A program made the translations under genes and the position numbers. DNA of 64,000 nt from Candidatus Obscuribacterales bacterium. Lineage in GTDB: Bacteria > Cyanobacteriota > Vampirovibrionia > Obscuribacterales > Obscuribacteraceae. The notes under the pieces were generated by a model. The model was not told the DNA's origin and made no database searches. It worked only from the letters and a program-made list of their open reading frames with translations. This document shows positions 55,791 through 63,809 of this stretch, piece by piece. The stretch is taken from the NCBI GenBank assembly GCA_019745505.1, contig JAIETE010000030.1, forward strand, positions 1-64,000. Reading direction: 5' to 3'. The stretch's first letter is position 1; each line of letters starts with the position of its first letter.

Positions 55791-56813
55791 TTATGCTTGC
55801 CGGCCAAATGGTAACGAGAGTGTGAATCTTGCGCCTTTGCCTTCAGAGCTGTCACATTTGAGCGTGCCATCATGTGCTTTGGCTATCTCAGCGCAAAGAC
55901 ACAAACCGACGCCGGTTCCCGGCGAGTATTTGCCGACATTAGAGACATAAAAGAAACGCTTAAAGAGACTATCCATATCGGCAGGGTCAATTGCCGGGCC
56001 GTCGTTTGCTACTGAGATGGTTGCAGTTTCTTCTCTTTCCTCACAGACTATAGAGACACTGCTTCTGGCGTACTTAATTGCGTTGTCTACCAAATGGCTT
56101 ATTATCCTCTGAGTTTCAGCGATATCGCATACGATCTCAACATCTGCATTTGGTTTTTCCACATGCAGAATAATGTTCTTTTTCTTTGCTTTTAGAAGCT
56201 CGTCGTCTTTGATATCGACAAGGTCTATTAGTTTGTGCTTTCTTTTCTCAATTGTAAAGTTTCCGTTTTGATAGCGATAGAGCGCCACGAGCATCATGAG
56301 CAAGCGGTCCAGGTCGCGATTGTTTTCAACTGTGAGCTCAACAATTTCTCTTTGCGCTTCTGTAAGTTCGCCATATGAACCGTCTATTAAATGATTCAGT
56401 GTGGTTTGAATTGCTTGTACGGGTGTCATTAAGCGGAGTTTCAAGGCCAGTACGAAGTCTTCTCGCTGATTGACCAGAGCGTTATTCGATGCTTCTAGTC
56501 TTTCAAGTTGTGAGTGCTGTTCAGCAATTGCAATATTTAGCTCGGACGTTTTCTCTTCTAGCCTCTTGCGGAAATGATCTCTCCAACTTACGAGTTCGGC
56601 TTCTTTTCTGCGCATTACCCACCACATGAAAGACACGCCGATTGTCGTAGCCAGAAAGCCGCGGACGAAATGGAGTTTCTTTAATTGCGTGGTGCTCGCA
56701 TCTGCAAGCGCAATCTGTTCGAGCGCAAAGAAGAGAACCATGCCAGCAAAGGCTAGCACAATGGCTAGAATCAGTATTTGAGAGGGTTTTAAACGGTCAA
56801 GGTAACGTATCAT
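55791..56813 (-). CDS. Membrane histidine kinase-like protein without phosphoacceptor His
   Basis: The 340-residue protein has two N-terminal helices (about 12-30 and 45-65), a coiled region (65-110), a HisKA-like dimerisation region (about 115-180) and a HATPase domain (about 220-340; HLVDNAIKYA, NDGPAID, GTGVGLCL). Where kinases carry SHELRTPL-like sequence, this one reads LKLRLMTPVQAI, so the phosphorylated His is absent although the rest of the helix pattern is kept. It may be a pseudokinase, a phosphatase-type sensor or work through a partner. No response regulator is adjacent. Confidence 0.85.
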   Translation of the reverse strand: MIRYLDRLKPSQILILAIVLAFAGMVLFFALEQIALADASTTQLKKLHFVRGFLATTIGVSFMWWVMRRKEAELVSWRDHFRKRLEEKTSELNIAIAEQHSQLERLEASNNALVNQREDFVLALKLRLMTPVQAIQTTLNHLIDGSYGELTEAQREIVELTVENNRDLDRLLMMLVALYRYQNGNFTIEKRKHKLIDLVDIKDDELLKAKKKNIILHVEKPNADVEIVCDIAETQRIISHLVDNAIKYARSSVSIVCEEREETATISVANDGPAIDPADMDSLFKRFFYVSNVGKYSPGTGVGLCLCAEIAKAHDGTLKCDSSEGKGARFTLSLPFGRQA

Positions 56814-57289
56814 CTCTCGAAGTGTCGAATGACTCCCTCCTCTTTGACGGGCGAACCGTTAGATCGACTTCGTTCTGACGAAAATAGATTTATCAGAATC
56901 CATTGCGAGAGCCAAATTTAAAACATTTGGTATTGAGAATAAAACTCAAATGATTTACAGTCATCATCCCAAGTGCTGATTCAAACGCCGAGCCGATTAA
57001 CCTGATGAGATTTCTTGTACTCTTTGGACTCTACCGATGATTCGACGACAGACGGTCACTAGTCTACCTGGCTCAGAACTGTTGCTGTCAGGATAGAATC
57101 TGCTGATCTCTGTCCGAAATCAAGATCATTTTTGATCTCAGAAAGTAATGTCGGCAAATAGATTGCAGAGGTTCCTCCATGCCTTATCGGTCTGAGGACC
57201 TAGTCTCCGAAGCTGTTCAAGCTGCGAGCGAAAGAGTCTCACACGCCTGGCTTGGCATCCACCGTTTCTTTCTCATTTAGTTTGCTCAA
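56814..57289. other. Intergenic region without recognised gene
   Basis: Nothing that can be supported as a gene is seen here. Short GATTAACC and GATGATTC words occur (around 56990-57020) that resemble parts of the motif found before two usp genes, but they are incomplete. Confidence 0.4.
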
Positions 57290-57690
57290 TCAACCTTCTA
57301 GAAGTTCTTTCACATCGGCAAGAAATCTGGCGAGATCAGCTGCCCCCGTGAATGCATCGTTGACCAAATAGATAGGTCTACTCTAAATTGGATGTGCAAA
57401 CACAACGGCCGGTTTCCGCAGTTACGCCAAATTTGCCCAGCTAGCTGACTCCGAATGGAGCATTGGATATGCGAGCAGGATGAGCAACTTGAGCCGTCGC
57501 AATTGCTTTGAGCAAGACCGCGGTCTCGGTTATTCGTATGTGCTTTTCTGAGAAACTCTCCTTTTGTTTCTCTACCCAGCCCATGTCGATGTCGCAAAAT
57601 AATGTCGACGGTAAAGCATTCTTGCCGACGACTGTGAGAAGGTCGAGAACATTCCATCTGCACCTCTCCAGGTGTTAGTAGGTGAGATTC
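57290..57690 (-). pseudogene. Possible decayed gene upstream end of the usp cluster
   Basis: On the minus strand protein-like stretches continue across frames with several stops and a shift: a part containing GKNALPSTLFCDIDMGWVEK, a helical part ITETAVLLKAIATAQVAHP, and after two stops and a frame change IYLVNDAFTGAADLARFL ending at a stop at 57290. This looks like the C-terminal remains of a soluble enzyme. The family is not recognised and the reading depends on my manual translation. Confidence 0.3.
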
Positions 57691-57726
57691 GGCTCTGGCT
57701 TTCCCATCGTTGCTCGCGCCTGTAAT

Positions 57727-58143
57727 TTATGCAGTCTGCTTGCAAACTTTGATTACCTGTACTGTACAAGGTGCCCTTTTGACGAGATCCTCCGCCACGC
57801 TGCCCAGCTCCGGACGGCGGCATCCGGTCTCGCCGTGCGATCCGATGATCAATAAATCCGCCTTTTGTTCGACCGCGTCTTCGATTATTGAATCCGGCAA
57901 TTTGCCGGTAATTACAGCTCCTTCTACCTCGTGGGGGGTGAGTTTGTGCTTTATTCTTTCCACTCGGTCATTCAAGATCAGTTGAGCCTGGTGGATCAGC
58001 TGTTCGCATTTTTCCCAATCTGCGGCTGAGTCGACTATAGAGATGATGCGAAACTCGACATCCGCAGACCATATCGCCTTACACACTTCAGCAAGTATTT
58101 TTTCAGCGAAATCAGAGCTGTCAATTGCAATTAGCGCTTTCAT
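57727..58143 (-). CDS. Universal stress protein UspA family, first of three
   Basis: The 138-residue protein begins MKALIAIDSSDFAEKIL and ends with the ATP-binding motif IIGSHGETGCRRPELGSVAEDLVKRAPCTVQVIK, which carries the GxxG-type loop in altered form (GETGCRRPELGS). Usp proteins bind ATP and support survival in starvation or anoxia. The start at 58143 follows an AAGGTAGG site; the longer frame to 58173 adds a non-family stretch. It follows the DUF2934 gene by 13 bases and likely shares its transcript with that gene and the avidin-like gene. Confidence 0.9.
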   Translation of the reverse strand: MKALIAIDSSDFAEKILAEVCKAIWSADVEFRIISIVDSAADWEKCEQLIHQAQLILNDRVERIKHKLTPHEVEGAVITGKLPDSIIEDAVEQKADLLIIGSHGETGCRRPELGSVAEDLVKRAPCTVQVIKVCKQTA

Positions 58144-58156
58144 TGTAGCCCTACCT

Positions 58157-58366
58157 TTAATTGATAGATTCAATGCTCAATTGTTTCTCTGCTTCAAGCC
58201 AGTCTTCCAGATCAAAACCGTGCACGCATCCGCGCTGTTCAAAAATTTGATAAGCACGCTGCGAGATCAATTCCAAACGCACGGGAGTGGCATGAACGAT
58301 CAGATGGTGAGCATCTTTTCCTTTTCCTTTCTCATTTGCTTCCTTTTCAATATTGCCTTTTGACAT
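58157..58366 (-). CDS. DUF2934-like small protein
   Basis: The 69-residue protein has a charged N-terminus and the DUF2934 pattern RLELISQRAYQIFEQRGCVHGFDLEDWLEAEKQL. The family is common in bacteria with many stress genes and its function is unknown. It lies between the avidin-like gene (28 bases upstream) and a usp gene (13 bases downstream), all on the same strand, so it belongs to a stress operon. Confidence 0.8.
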   Translation of the reverse strand: MSKGNIEKEANEKGKGKDAHHLIVHATPVRLELISQRAYQIFEQRGCVHGFDLEDWLEAEKQLSIESIN

Positions 58367-58394
58367 TTTCGCTTTCCACCTCTTTGTTTCGGAA

Positions 58395-58823
58395 TCAGAT
58401 TATGCTGCAGTACAGTGGATGTGAAGCGTCGTCCGGACTGGGGCAATTTTCACTCTCTCGCGGACCGCGTACAAATCTGTCCTGGCCGCTCCATGTAGAC
58501 TTCCAAGATTGATCTTTATTTTGGTGTGCATCGACAACCATCTGCCAGGAAGCTTCAAAAGCCTCTTCCTCTTTGTTCAAGACCTGACCGATCCATGTCG
58601 TGATTGTGCCGTGGTTGGAGAATGCAACGCAAAAGGAGAAGACGTCGCCTACAGTAAATCCAGTCAGCGGATAGGAAGTAGGTGCATCTTGGCTCGAGAT
58701 TGTTCCACTTAAAAAGTAGCCGGTGATTTTTCCGGATTCATCAATCTCAATGTGCATTTGTGAGTTATGCTGGTTGTGCCAGATGCCTGACAACAGTTGC
58801 TGTACTGATTCTTTTGTCTTCAT
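58395..58823 (-). CDS. Avidin-family protein
   Basis: The 142-residue protein follows streptavidin from strand one to eight: LLSGIWHNQHNSQMHIEID with the Asn and Ser that hold biotin's ureido group, ITGYFLSG (Ser of the Tyr/Ser pair kept, Tyr shifted or Phe), SYPLTGFTVGD, ITTWIGQ (Thr and Trp kept), EASWQMVV (Trp kept) and SWKSTWSGQDRF (Trp and Asp kept). The Trp at streptavidin position 79 appears as Phe. No signal peptide is seen, so it would be cytoplasmic, unlike most avidins. The start at 58823 follows GTGGAGTT. Biotin binding is likely but unproven. About 25 extra C-terminal residues follow the barrel. Confidence 0.82.
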   Translation of the reverse strand: MKTKESVQQLLSGIWHNQHNSQMHIEIDESGKITGYFLSGTISSQDAPTSYPLTGFTVGDVFSFCVAFSNHGTITTWIGQVLNKEEEAFEASWQMVVDAHQNKDQSWKSTWSGQDRFVRGPRESENCPSPDDASHPLYCSII

Positions 58824-58963
58824 TTTCTTAACTCCACGGAACTCATCCATCATCCAACTCTCGACGAAAGACAGCATGAGCTTCTGGAACGATTTGACCT
58901 AAGACTTTCGGATGATCGCATCTATCTAAAGGTACGCAGGACTGTCTAGGGTTATACGTAGAC

Positions 58964-58994
58964 GTTAATTCTCGAGGATTAACCAACATCATTC
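58964..58994 (+). promoter_or_regulatory. Repeated usp upstream motif, first copy
   Basis: The motif CGAGGATTARCC-N3-ATCATTC occupies 58973-58994, 98 bases before the usp gene at 59092, and recurs with the same inner spacing before the usp gene at 62945. Here its left part also belongs to a near-perfect 20-base palindrome, halves GTTAATTCTC and GAGGATTAAC (58964-58983). A shared regulator of the stress genes is the likely meaning. Confidence 0.55.
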
Positions 58995-59091
58995 GGATAG
59001 ACCATGTCCGGAGCCGGACCGGGAGGCACAATGAGTTGATTGACGTGACGAATCTGATTCTTGTTACATCCGGTCAAAAGGTCCAATAACG

Positions 59092-59538
59092 ATGATTTCC
59101 AAAATTTTGATAGCAATCGAAGACACGTACTTCATGCCGGCAATCGAGTCTTTTTTATCTCAGCTGCAAAGCAAAGCCGGTGAATTACGGATCAAGATCT
59201 TGCATGTAGTAGAGCCTGAGACTGCTGTTTATTCATGGCCGAGTGCCGAATACCGCAGTGAAGCGGAAGCTCTTGTTGGCGACGTTTGCAAAATCCTGTC
59301 CGAAAAGTTTCCTCAGTACAAAGTAGAAGGGCAACTTCGCGAGGGAATCGCCAAGGAAGAAATAATTGAAGAAGCCAGAGCATTTTCAGCCGATCTCATA
59401 CTCATGGGACCACATGGAAAAAATGGTATTGGAAAATTCCTTATGGGCAGTGTTGCCAAAGATGTGATTCCGCTGGCGCCATGTTCGGTTGTGCTTCTTC
59501 GCGCTGAAATAGCGCATAAGCAGCCGAGCCCACGGTGA
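59092..59538 (+). CDS. Universal stress protein UspA family, second of three
   Basis: The 148-residue protein begins MISKILIAIEDTYF and has the intact nucleotide loop LILMGPHGKNGIGKFLMGSVAKDVIPLAPCSVVLL (GxxGxG type, near 103-120), so ATP binding is expected. It starts with ATG 98 bases after the repeated motif and is divergent from the avidin-like gene. The third Usp at 62945 shares the PHGxxGISK/GIGK loop, pointing to a local duplication. Confidence 0.92.
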   Translation: MISKILIAIEDTYFMPAIESFLSQLQSKAGELRIKILHVVEPETAVYSWPSAEYRSEAEALVGDVCKILSEKFPQYKVEGQLREGIAKEEIIEEARAFSADLILMGPHGKNGIGKFLMGSVAKDVIPLAPCSVVLLRAEIAHKQPSPR

Positions 59539-59546
59539 CTGTTTTT

Positions 59547-59993
59547 CTAGCTGGCTAACTCCATTCCAGTCATTGGAATCAATTCCATTTTCTCAAGCAC
59601 TTGTCTGGGAATTCGCACACTCAATCGCAACATGAGCTCTTGCGGCGGCCAGTGCTGGTCGGGTTCAATCACACCCAATTCGAGAAGCAGTGTCCTGATC
59701 TCTTCGACCGTGCAGTATCTTCTTCCATGCCACGACACTTCGCCATTGTCTCTTGCAAGAGAGAAGCCGATGTAGGCTGGCTCGAGATTTACAATCAGAT
59801 AGCCATCAATCATAAGCACCCTCATGTTTGCAAGAATAGGAAAAGGGTATTCTTTTAAAATAGAAGTAAGAAGTGTATTCCGTATCATTCTCGAGAATGG
59901 TTTCGTTTTCTTCCCAATGGCCTTCGATTCGAGAAGATTTAATCGCAAGGCCCCTGCATCGCGCTTGTGAATCATTCCTAAGTCCGTTGGCAC
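59547..59993 (-). CDS. Hypothetical protein
   Basis: A 148-codon ORF convergent with the usp gene (8-base gap) and divergent from the P-type ATPase. The middle (ILANMRVLMIDGYLIVNLEPAYIGFSLARDNGEVSWHGRRYCTVEEIRTLLLELGVI) has a mixed alpha/beta pattern that looks like a folded domain, and the end has regular LMLRLSVRIPRQVLEKM helices. No family is recognised. A later ATG (MIRNTLL, about 35 codons in) is an alternative start. Confidence 0.5.
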   Translation of the reverse strand: MPTDLGMIHKRDAGALRLNLLESKAIGKKTKPFSRMIRNTLLTSILKEYPFPILANMRVLMIDGYLIVNLEPAYIGFSLARDNGEVSWHGRRYCTVEEIRTLLLELGVIEPDQHWPPQELMLRLSVRIPRQVLEKMELIPMTGMELAS

Positions 59994-60049
59994 ACCCCTT
60001 CCATTTCGCTGAAAATGGGAGCTATCGCATTGTCTGACGAATTGTATTG

Positions 60050-62830
60050 ATGGAAAGAATATCCAATGTGGTGGAATCTACCAATTCTGGTGCGGAATTG
60101 GAGCTTCCTTTCATGCCCACGGATGCGGTATTGCAGAGGCTTAGCAGCGGGCTGACCGGTCTACAGGCACAGGAAGCCAGCACCAGGCTTACGCGTCATG
60201 GAGCCAATAGAATTGAGGTTCGTGTCCCCTCCTCACTGTTCAAAGAACTGGCTGACAATTATTTGCACGCAATGGCGATCCTTCTATGGATTACCGGCTT
60301 CATCGCTTTTGTCGCTCACATGCCCCAACTGGCAATAGCAATTTGGCTCGTGAATCTGGTCAACGGCACTTTCAGCTTTTGGCAGGAGTTCCGCGCACAG
60401 AAAGCCGTCGACGCTCTCAATAAGCTCTTGCCACCTAGCGTGACAGTGATTCGAGACGATCAGCAGCTCAATATTCCGGCCTCCAACCTAGTGCCCGGTG
60501 ACATCGTCCTTCTCGAAGCGGGCGATCGAATCTCCGCCGATATGCGTCTCATTGCCAGCCAGAGTTTGGAAGTGGACCAATCGACCCTGACGGGTGAATC
60601 GAGACCTGTAAGAAAAAGCTGGCAACCTTTGAAAAAGAGCACTGGCGGCACCAGCCGAACGGAGATTGCCAATTTGGTATTTGCCGGCACGACTGTTGCT
60701 GCCGGTCATGGACAGGCGGTCGTTTATGCTACAGGAACGGGCACCGAGTTTGGGAGAATTGCCCATCTTACTCAGACAATCGTCGATCAACCTAGCCCAT
60801 TGCAGAAGGAGATGGAAAGGCTGACGCGCGTAGTTTCGCTCTTTTCCGTCAGCATCGGCATTGTTATGTTCTTCGCGGCCAAATTGTTTACTCCGGCCAG
60901 TACGATAGAAGCCTTCATCTTTGCACTGGGTATGGTCGTTGCTTTTGTGCCCGAAGGAATGGTGCCCACAGTAACGCTTTCTCTTGCGCTTGCCGTTCAG
61001 AGAATGGTGAAGAGAAATGCGCTGGTCAAGCGACTCTCTTCTGTGGAAGCCCTGGGCAGCTGCAATATCATCTGTACGGATAAAACCGGAACACTAACTG
61101 CAAATGAGATGACCGTAGTTAAGGTCTTTGCCGGCAACAAAGAATACAAGCTCTCCGGCTTGGGCTATTCATTAGAAGGAGAGCTGGACCCTATGCCGTT
61201 GCCGGAGAGCGGCAAGGAGGTTTTCGAGCTTTTCAAAGCGGGAGTATGGTGCAATAACACTCGACTGGACGCACCGAGTCAACATCCGCTTGCCGGCGAT
61301 CCTACTGAAGTGGCGCTTGTCGTGGCTGCCGCAAAAGCAGGACAGCCTATCAAGAGCCGTACAGCCAGGCTGAGCGAGAATGTCTTCGATTCTCGCCGTA
61401 AATGCATGAGCACAATTCATGCCGAGGGTCAAAAGAAAGTAGCCTTTATAAAAGGGTCTCCGTCTCATGTAATCGACAGATGCAGTAGCGAATTCGCTTC
61501 GGGGCAAGAAGTAAGCATCGACCCATTGCGCAGGGATGCTCTTCTTGCGCAGGTAAATGCTTATGCCATGGATGGATTGAGAGTAATTGCGGCAGCCAGG
61601 AAAAATCTCGACCCGGCTCAGGAAGATTTTTCCGTCGAAGCGGTAGAAAACGATCTCTGTTTCTTAGGACTTTTTGCAATGTACGATCCGCCCAGAGACG
61701 GGGTCGTCGAAGCGGTGGAGAAGTGCAAACGTGCCGGTATTCAGGTTGTGATGATTACTGGCGACTATGAGGTAACCGCAGAGGCGATCGCCAGGAAAGT
61801 GGGGATGATCGCACCGGGCGCGGTGAAAGTCATTACCGGACCTCAATTGGAGCGAATGTCGGAGCAAGAGTTTGTCGAGTCGATTTCCAGCGCTACAATT
61901 TTTGCCAGAGTGAATCCTGAGCATAAGCTGAGAATCGTTCGCGCATTCCAACGCCGAGGCAATATCGTCGCCGTTACAGGCGATGGTGTTAACGATGCTC
62001 CCGCCCTTAAGAAGGCTGACATCGGAGTAGCGATGGGCGAGGGTGGATCGGACGTTGCGAAAGAGTCCGCCGATATGATTTTGTTGGACGACAATTTCGC
62101 CTCGATTGTCAGTGCCATCGAAGAAGGTCGAGCTGTATACGACAACATCAAGAAGTTTGCAGTGTATGTTTTCAACAGCAACATGGCCGAAGCTGTTCCT
62201 TTTATCGTGATGCTGGTGTCCGGCGGTTTAATTCCCATGCCCTTGACTGTGATGCAAGTTCTTTCCATAGACCTTGGCACAGACATGGTGCCGGCTTTAG
62301 GTTTGGGCACGGATCCGGCGGAACCCGGCATCATGGACCGCCCTCCGCGCTCGCTCGAGCAGCCGATTTTGTCCACGGCACTGCTTTCAAAGGCACTGCT
62401 CTGGTACGGACTTATCGAGGCCGCTGCAGGAATGTCCGGGTATTTTTTCCTCAATTGGCTGCATGGTTGGCCATCAAATCCATTGGCACCTGCCAATTCT
62501 CACGTTTGGTGCATGGCCACATCCATGACTCTGGCCTGTATTGTGTGCAGCCAGATTGGTGCTGTCTTTTGCTGCCGCACTAATTTATCATCAATCTTCA
62601 CAATCGATATTCTGAAAAATCGCTTGATTGTCGCGGGTGTGATTTGTGAAATCATCCTTCTTGCTTTGCTGCTTTATGTTCCATTCTTGAATGAAATCTT
62701 CAATACGGCGCCTTTGGGAAGAACTGAAATTGTTTTTGCCATTGGTTGCATTCCGGTCATGATTTTCTTGGATGAAATGCGCAAGCTGTATCTGCGTCGT
62801 CATAAATTCACTCCTCCTGATGCGCATTAG
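60050..62830 (+). CDS. P2-type cation-transporting ATPase
   Basis: The 926-residue pump has the TGES actuator motif at 181-184, the phosphorylation site in CTDKTGTLTANE (D344), KGSP of the nucleotide domain near 467 and TGDGVNDAPALKKADIGVAMG near 645, with about ten membrane helices. The first cytoplasmic stretch and the C-terminal SIDLGTDMVPALGLGTDPAEPGIMDRPPR place it in the P2 group of Ca2+ and Na+/K+-type pumps; the ion is not certain. It sits between two usp genes. Mycobacterium CtpF, also P2-type, belongs to the DosR dormancy regulon with Usp proteins, a similar company. The ATG at 60050 is preferred over the TTG before it. Confidence 0.93.
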   Translation: MERISNVVESTNSGAELELPFMPTDAVLQRLSSGLTGLQAQEASTRLTRHGANRIEVRVPSSLFKELADNYLHAMAILLWITGFIAFVAHMPQLAIAIWLVNLVNGTFSFWQEFRAQKAVDALNKLLPPSVTVIRDDQQLNIPASNLVPGDIVLLEAGDRISADMRLIASQSLEVDQSTLTGESRPVRKSWQPLKKSTGGTSRTEIANLVFAGTTVAAGHGQAVVYATGTGTEFGRIAHLTQTIVDQPSPLQKEMERLTRVVSLFSVSIGIVMFFAAKLFTPASTIEAFIFALGMVVAFVPEGMVPTVTLSLALAVQRMVKRNALVKRLSSVEALGSCNIICTDKTGTLTANEMTVVKVFAGNKEYKLSGLGYSLEGELDPMPLPESGKEVFELFKAGVWCNNTRLDAPSQHPLAGDPTEVALVVAAAKAGQPIKSRTARLSENVFDSRRKCMSTIHAEGQKKVAFIKGSPSHVIDRCSSEFASGQEVSIDPLRRDALLAQVNAYAMDGLRVIAAARKNLDPAQEDFSVEAVENDLCFLGLFAMYDPPRDGVVEAVEKCKRAGIQVVMITGDYEVTAEAIARKVGMIAPGAVKVITGPQLERMSEQEFVESISSATIFARVNPEHKLRIVRAFQRRGNIVAVTGDGVNDAPALKKADIGVAMGEGGSDVAKESADMILLDDNFASIVSAIEEGRAVYDNIKKFAVYVFNSNMAEAVPFIVMLVSGGLIPMPLTVMQVLSIDLGTDMVPALGLGTDPAEPGIMDRPPRSLEQPILSTALLSKALLWYGLIEAAAGMSGYFFLNWLHGWPSNPLAPANSHVWCMATSMTLACIVCSQIGAVFCCRTNLSSIFTIDILKNRLIVAGVICEIILLALLLYVPFLNEIFNTAPLGRTEIVFAIGCIPVMIFLDEMRKLYLRRHKFTPPDAH

Positions 62831-62848
62831 TCGGTTAACCTTCATTCG

Positions 62849-62870
62849 CGAGGATTAGCCGGGATCATTC
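62849..62870 (+). promoter_or_regulatory. Repeated usp upstream motif, second copy
   Basis: CGAGGATTAGCC and ATCATTC with three bases between them repeat the motif seen at 58973-58994 with one substitution (A to G) in the first block. It lies 75 bases before the GTG start of the third usp gene and after the ATPase stop. Confidence 0.55.
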
Positions 62871-62944
62871 TTGCAGTCCATGCACTCTTACTCACCATGC
62901 ACGAAAATGGTGAGTGTAGCAATCTGCGTGCTGGAGAAATTCAA

Positions 62945-63418
62945 GTGATTAGAAAGATTCTGATACCGGTGGAAGACGAGTTATTCGTTGATGCGATTGC
63001 AGATTTTGTCGAGAACCTGAATTCTCCCTCCAATGACTTGACTCTGCGTATCATGCATGCGGACATTCCGCCTGAGTCGCTGACTGCGTGGACTAAGGGT
63101 GATTCTGAATTGGAACCGATGAGGCTTGTTGATTCCGTTCGTTCGGCACTCAAGAAGCGAATTCCAGACCAGAGCATTGAGACTGTGGTCGTAGATGGAA
63201 CGCCGAAGAATGCGATTCTTGATGAAGCGCGAGCCTGGAATGCCGACTTGATTTTGCTTGGACCGCACGGACAAAGAGGAATAAGCAAGTTTATCCTGGG
63301 CAGTGTAGCTGCATCTGTCATACCTGATGCGCCCTGCAGCGTCGTCATGTTGAAGCCCCTCTTTCAAGAGAAAGAAAAGTTAGACGTTAAGGAAGTGGAA
63401 AAACAAGGAGCCGCGTAA
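62945..63418 (+). CDS. Universal stress protein UspA family, third of three
   Basis: The 157-residue protein starts with GTG after GGAGAA, giving VIRKILIPVEDELF as family start; the upstream ATG at 62897 lies within the promoter motif area. The ATP loop is LILLGPHGQRGISKFILGSVAASVIPDAPCSVVML near 105-135. The C-terminus is charged. The stop overlaps the start of the next gene by one base (TAATG), so both are translated together. Confidence 0.9.
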   Translation: MIRKILIPVEDELFVDAIADFVENLNSPSNDLTLRIMHADIPPESLTAWTKGDSELEPMRLVDSVRSALKKRIPDQSIETVVVDGTPKNAILDEARAWNADLILLGPHGQRGISKFILGSVAASVIPDAPCSVVMLKPLFQEKEKLDVKEVEKQGAA

Positions 63419-63786
63419 TGAAATCTCTTCAAGATGCATCACGAGTGAATCTCAAGGTTCATCATCGTTCGCATAAACGGTCGTTTCTTCTAGATGGTGT
63501 TAGGACTGGTATTACTGTGGGAGTGTTGTCGGCGCTCTGGCACTTCGGTTGGCTTATCCTGGTAGCCACGAATACGGCTCAAATGGTCTGTGATGCAATG
63601 CTTCGCCTGCATTCGATCGAGCCTGTCTACCTCGTATCTCCGTTTCGCCTGGAATTTGCGCTTGCTCTTATAGCTCTTTCCACGGCAGGTGGATTTTTGG
63701 TCGGCTATCTTTATGCTCTTATCTGGAACTCGGTAGGGAAAATCGGAAGAAAGCAAAGAGCTAATAGAGTGCAGGCGACTCAATAA
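63418..63786 (+). CDS. Small two-helix membrane protein
   Basis: The 122-residue protein has a basic N-terminus, two hydrophobic segments (about 30-50 and 80-105) and a basic tail. No family is assigned. Its start shares a base with the stop of the usp gene, so it is a co-translated partner and may tie the stress response to the membrane. Confidence 0.72.
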   Translation: MKSLQDASRVNLKVHHRSHKRSFLLDGVRTGITVGVLSALWHFGWLILVATNTAQMVCDAMLRLHSIEPVYLVSPFRLEFALALIALSTAGGFLVGYLYALIWNSVGKIGRKQRANRVQATQ

Positions 63787-63809
63787 ATCATTTGCCGCAA
63801 GAGAATGAC

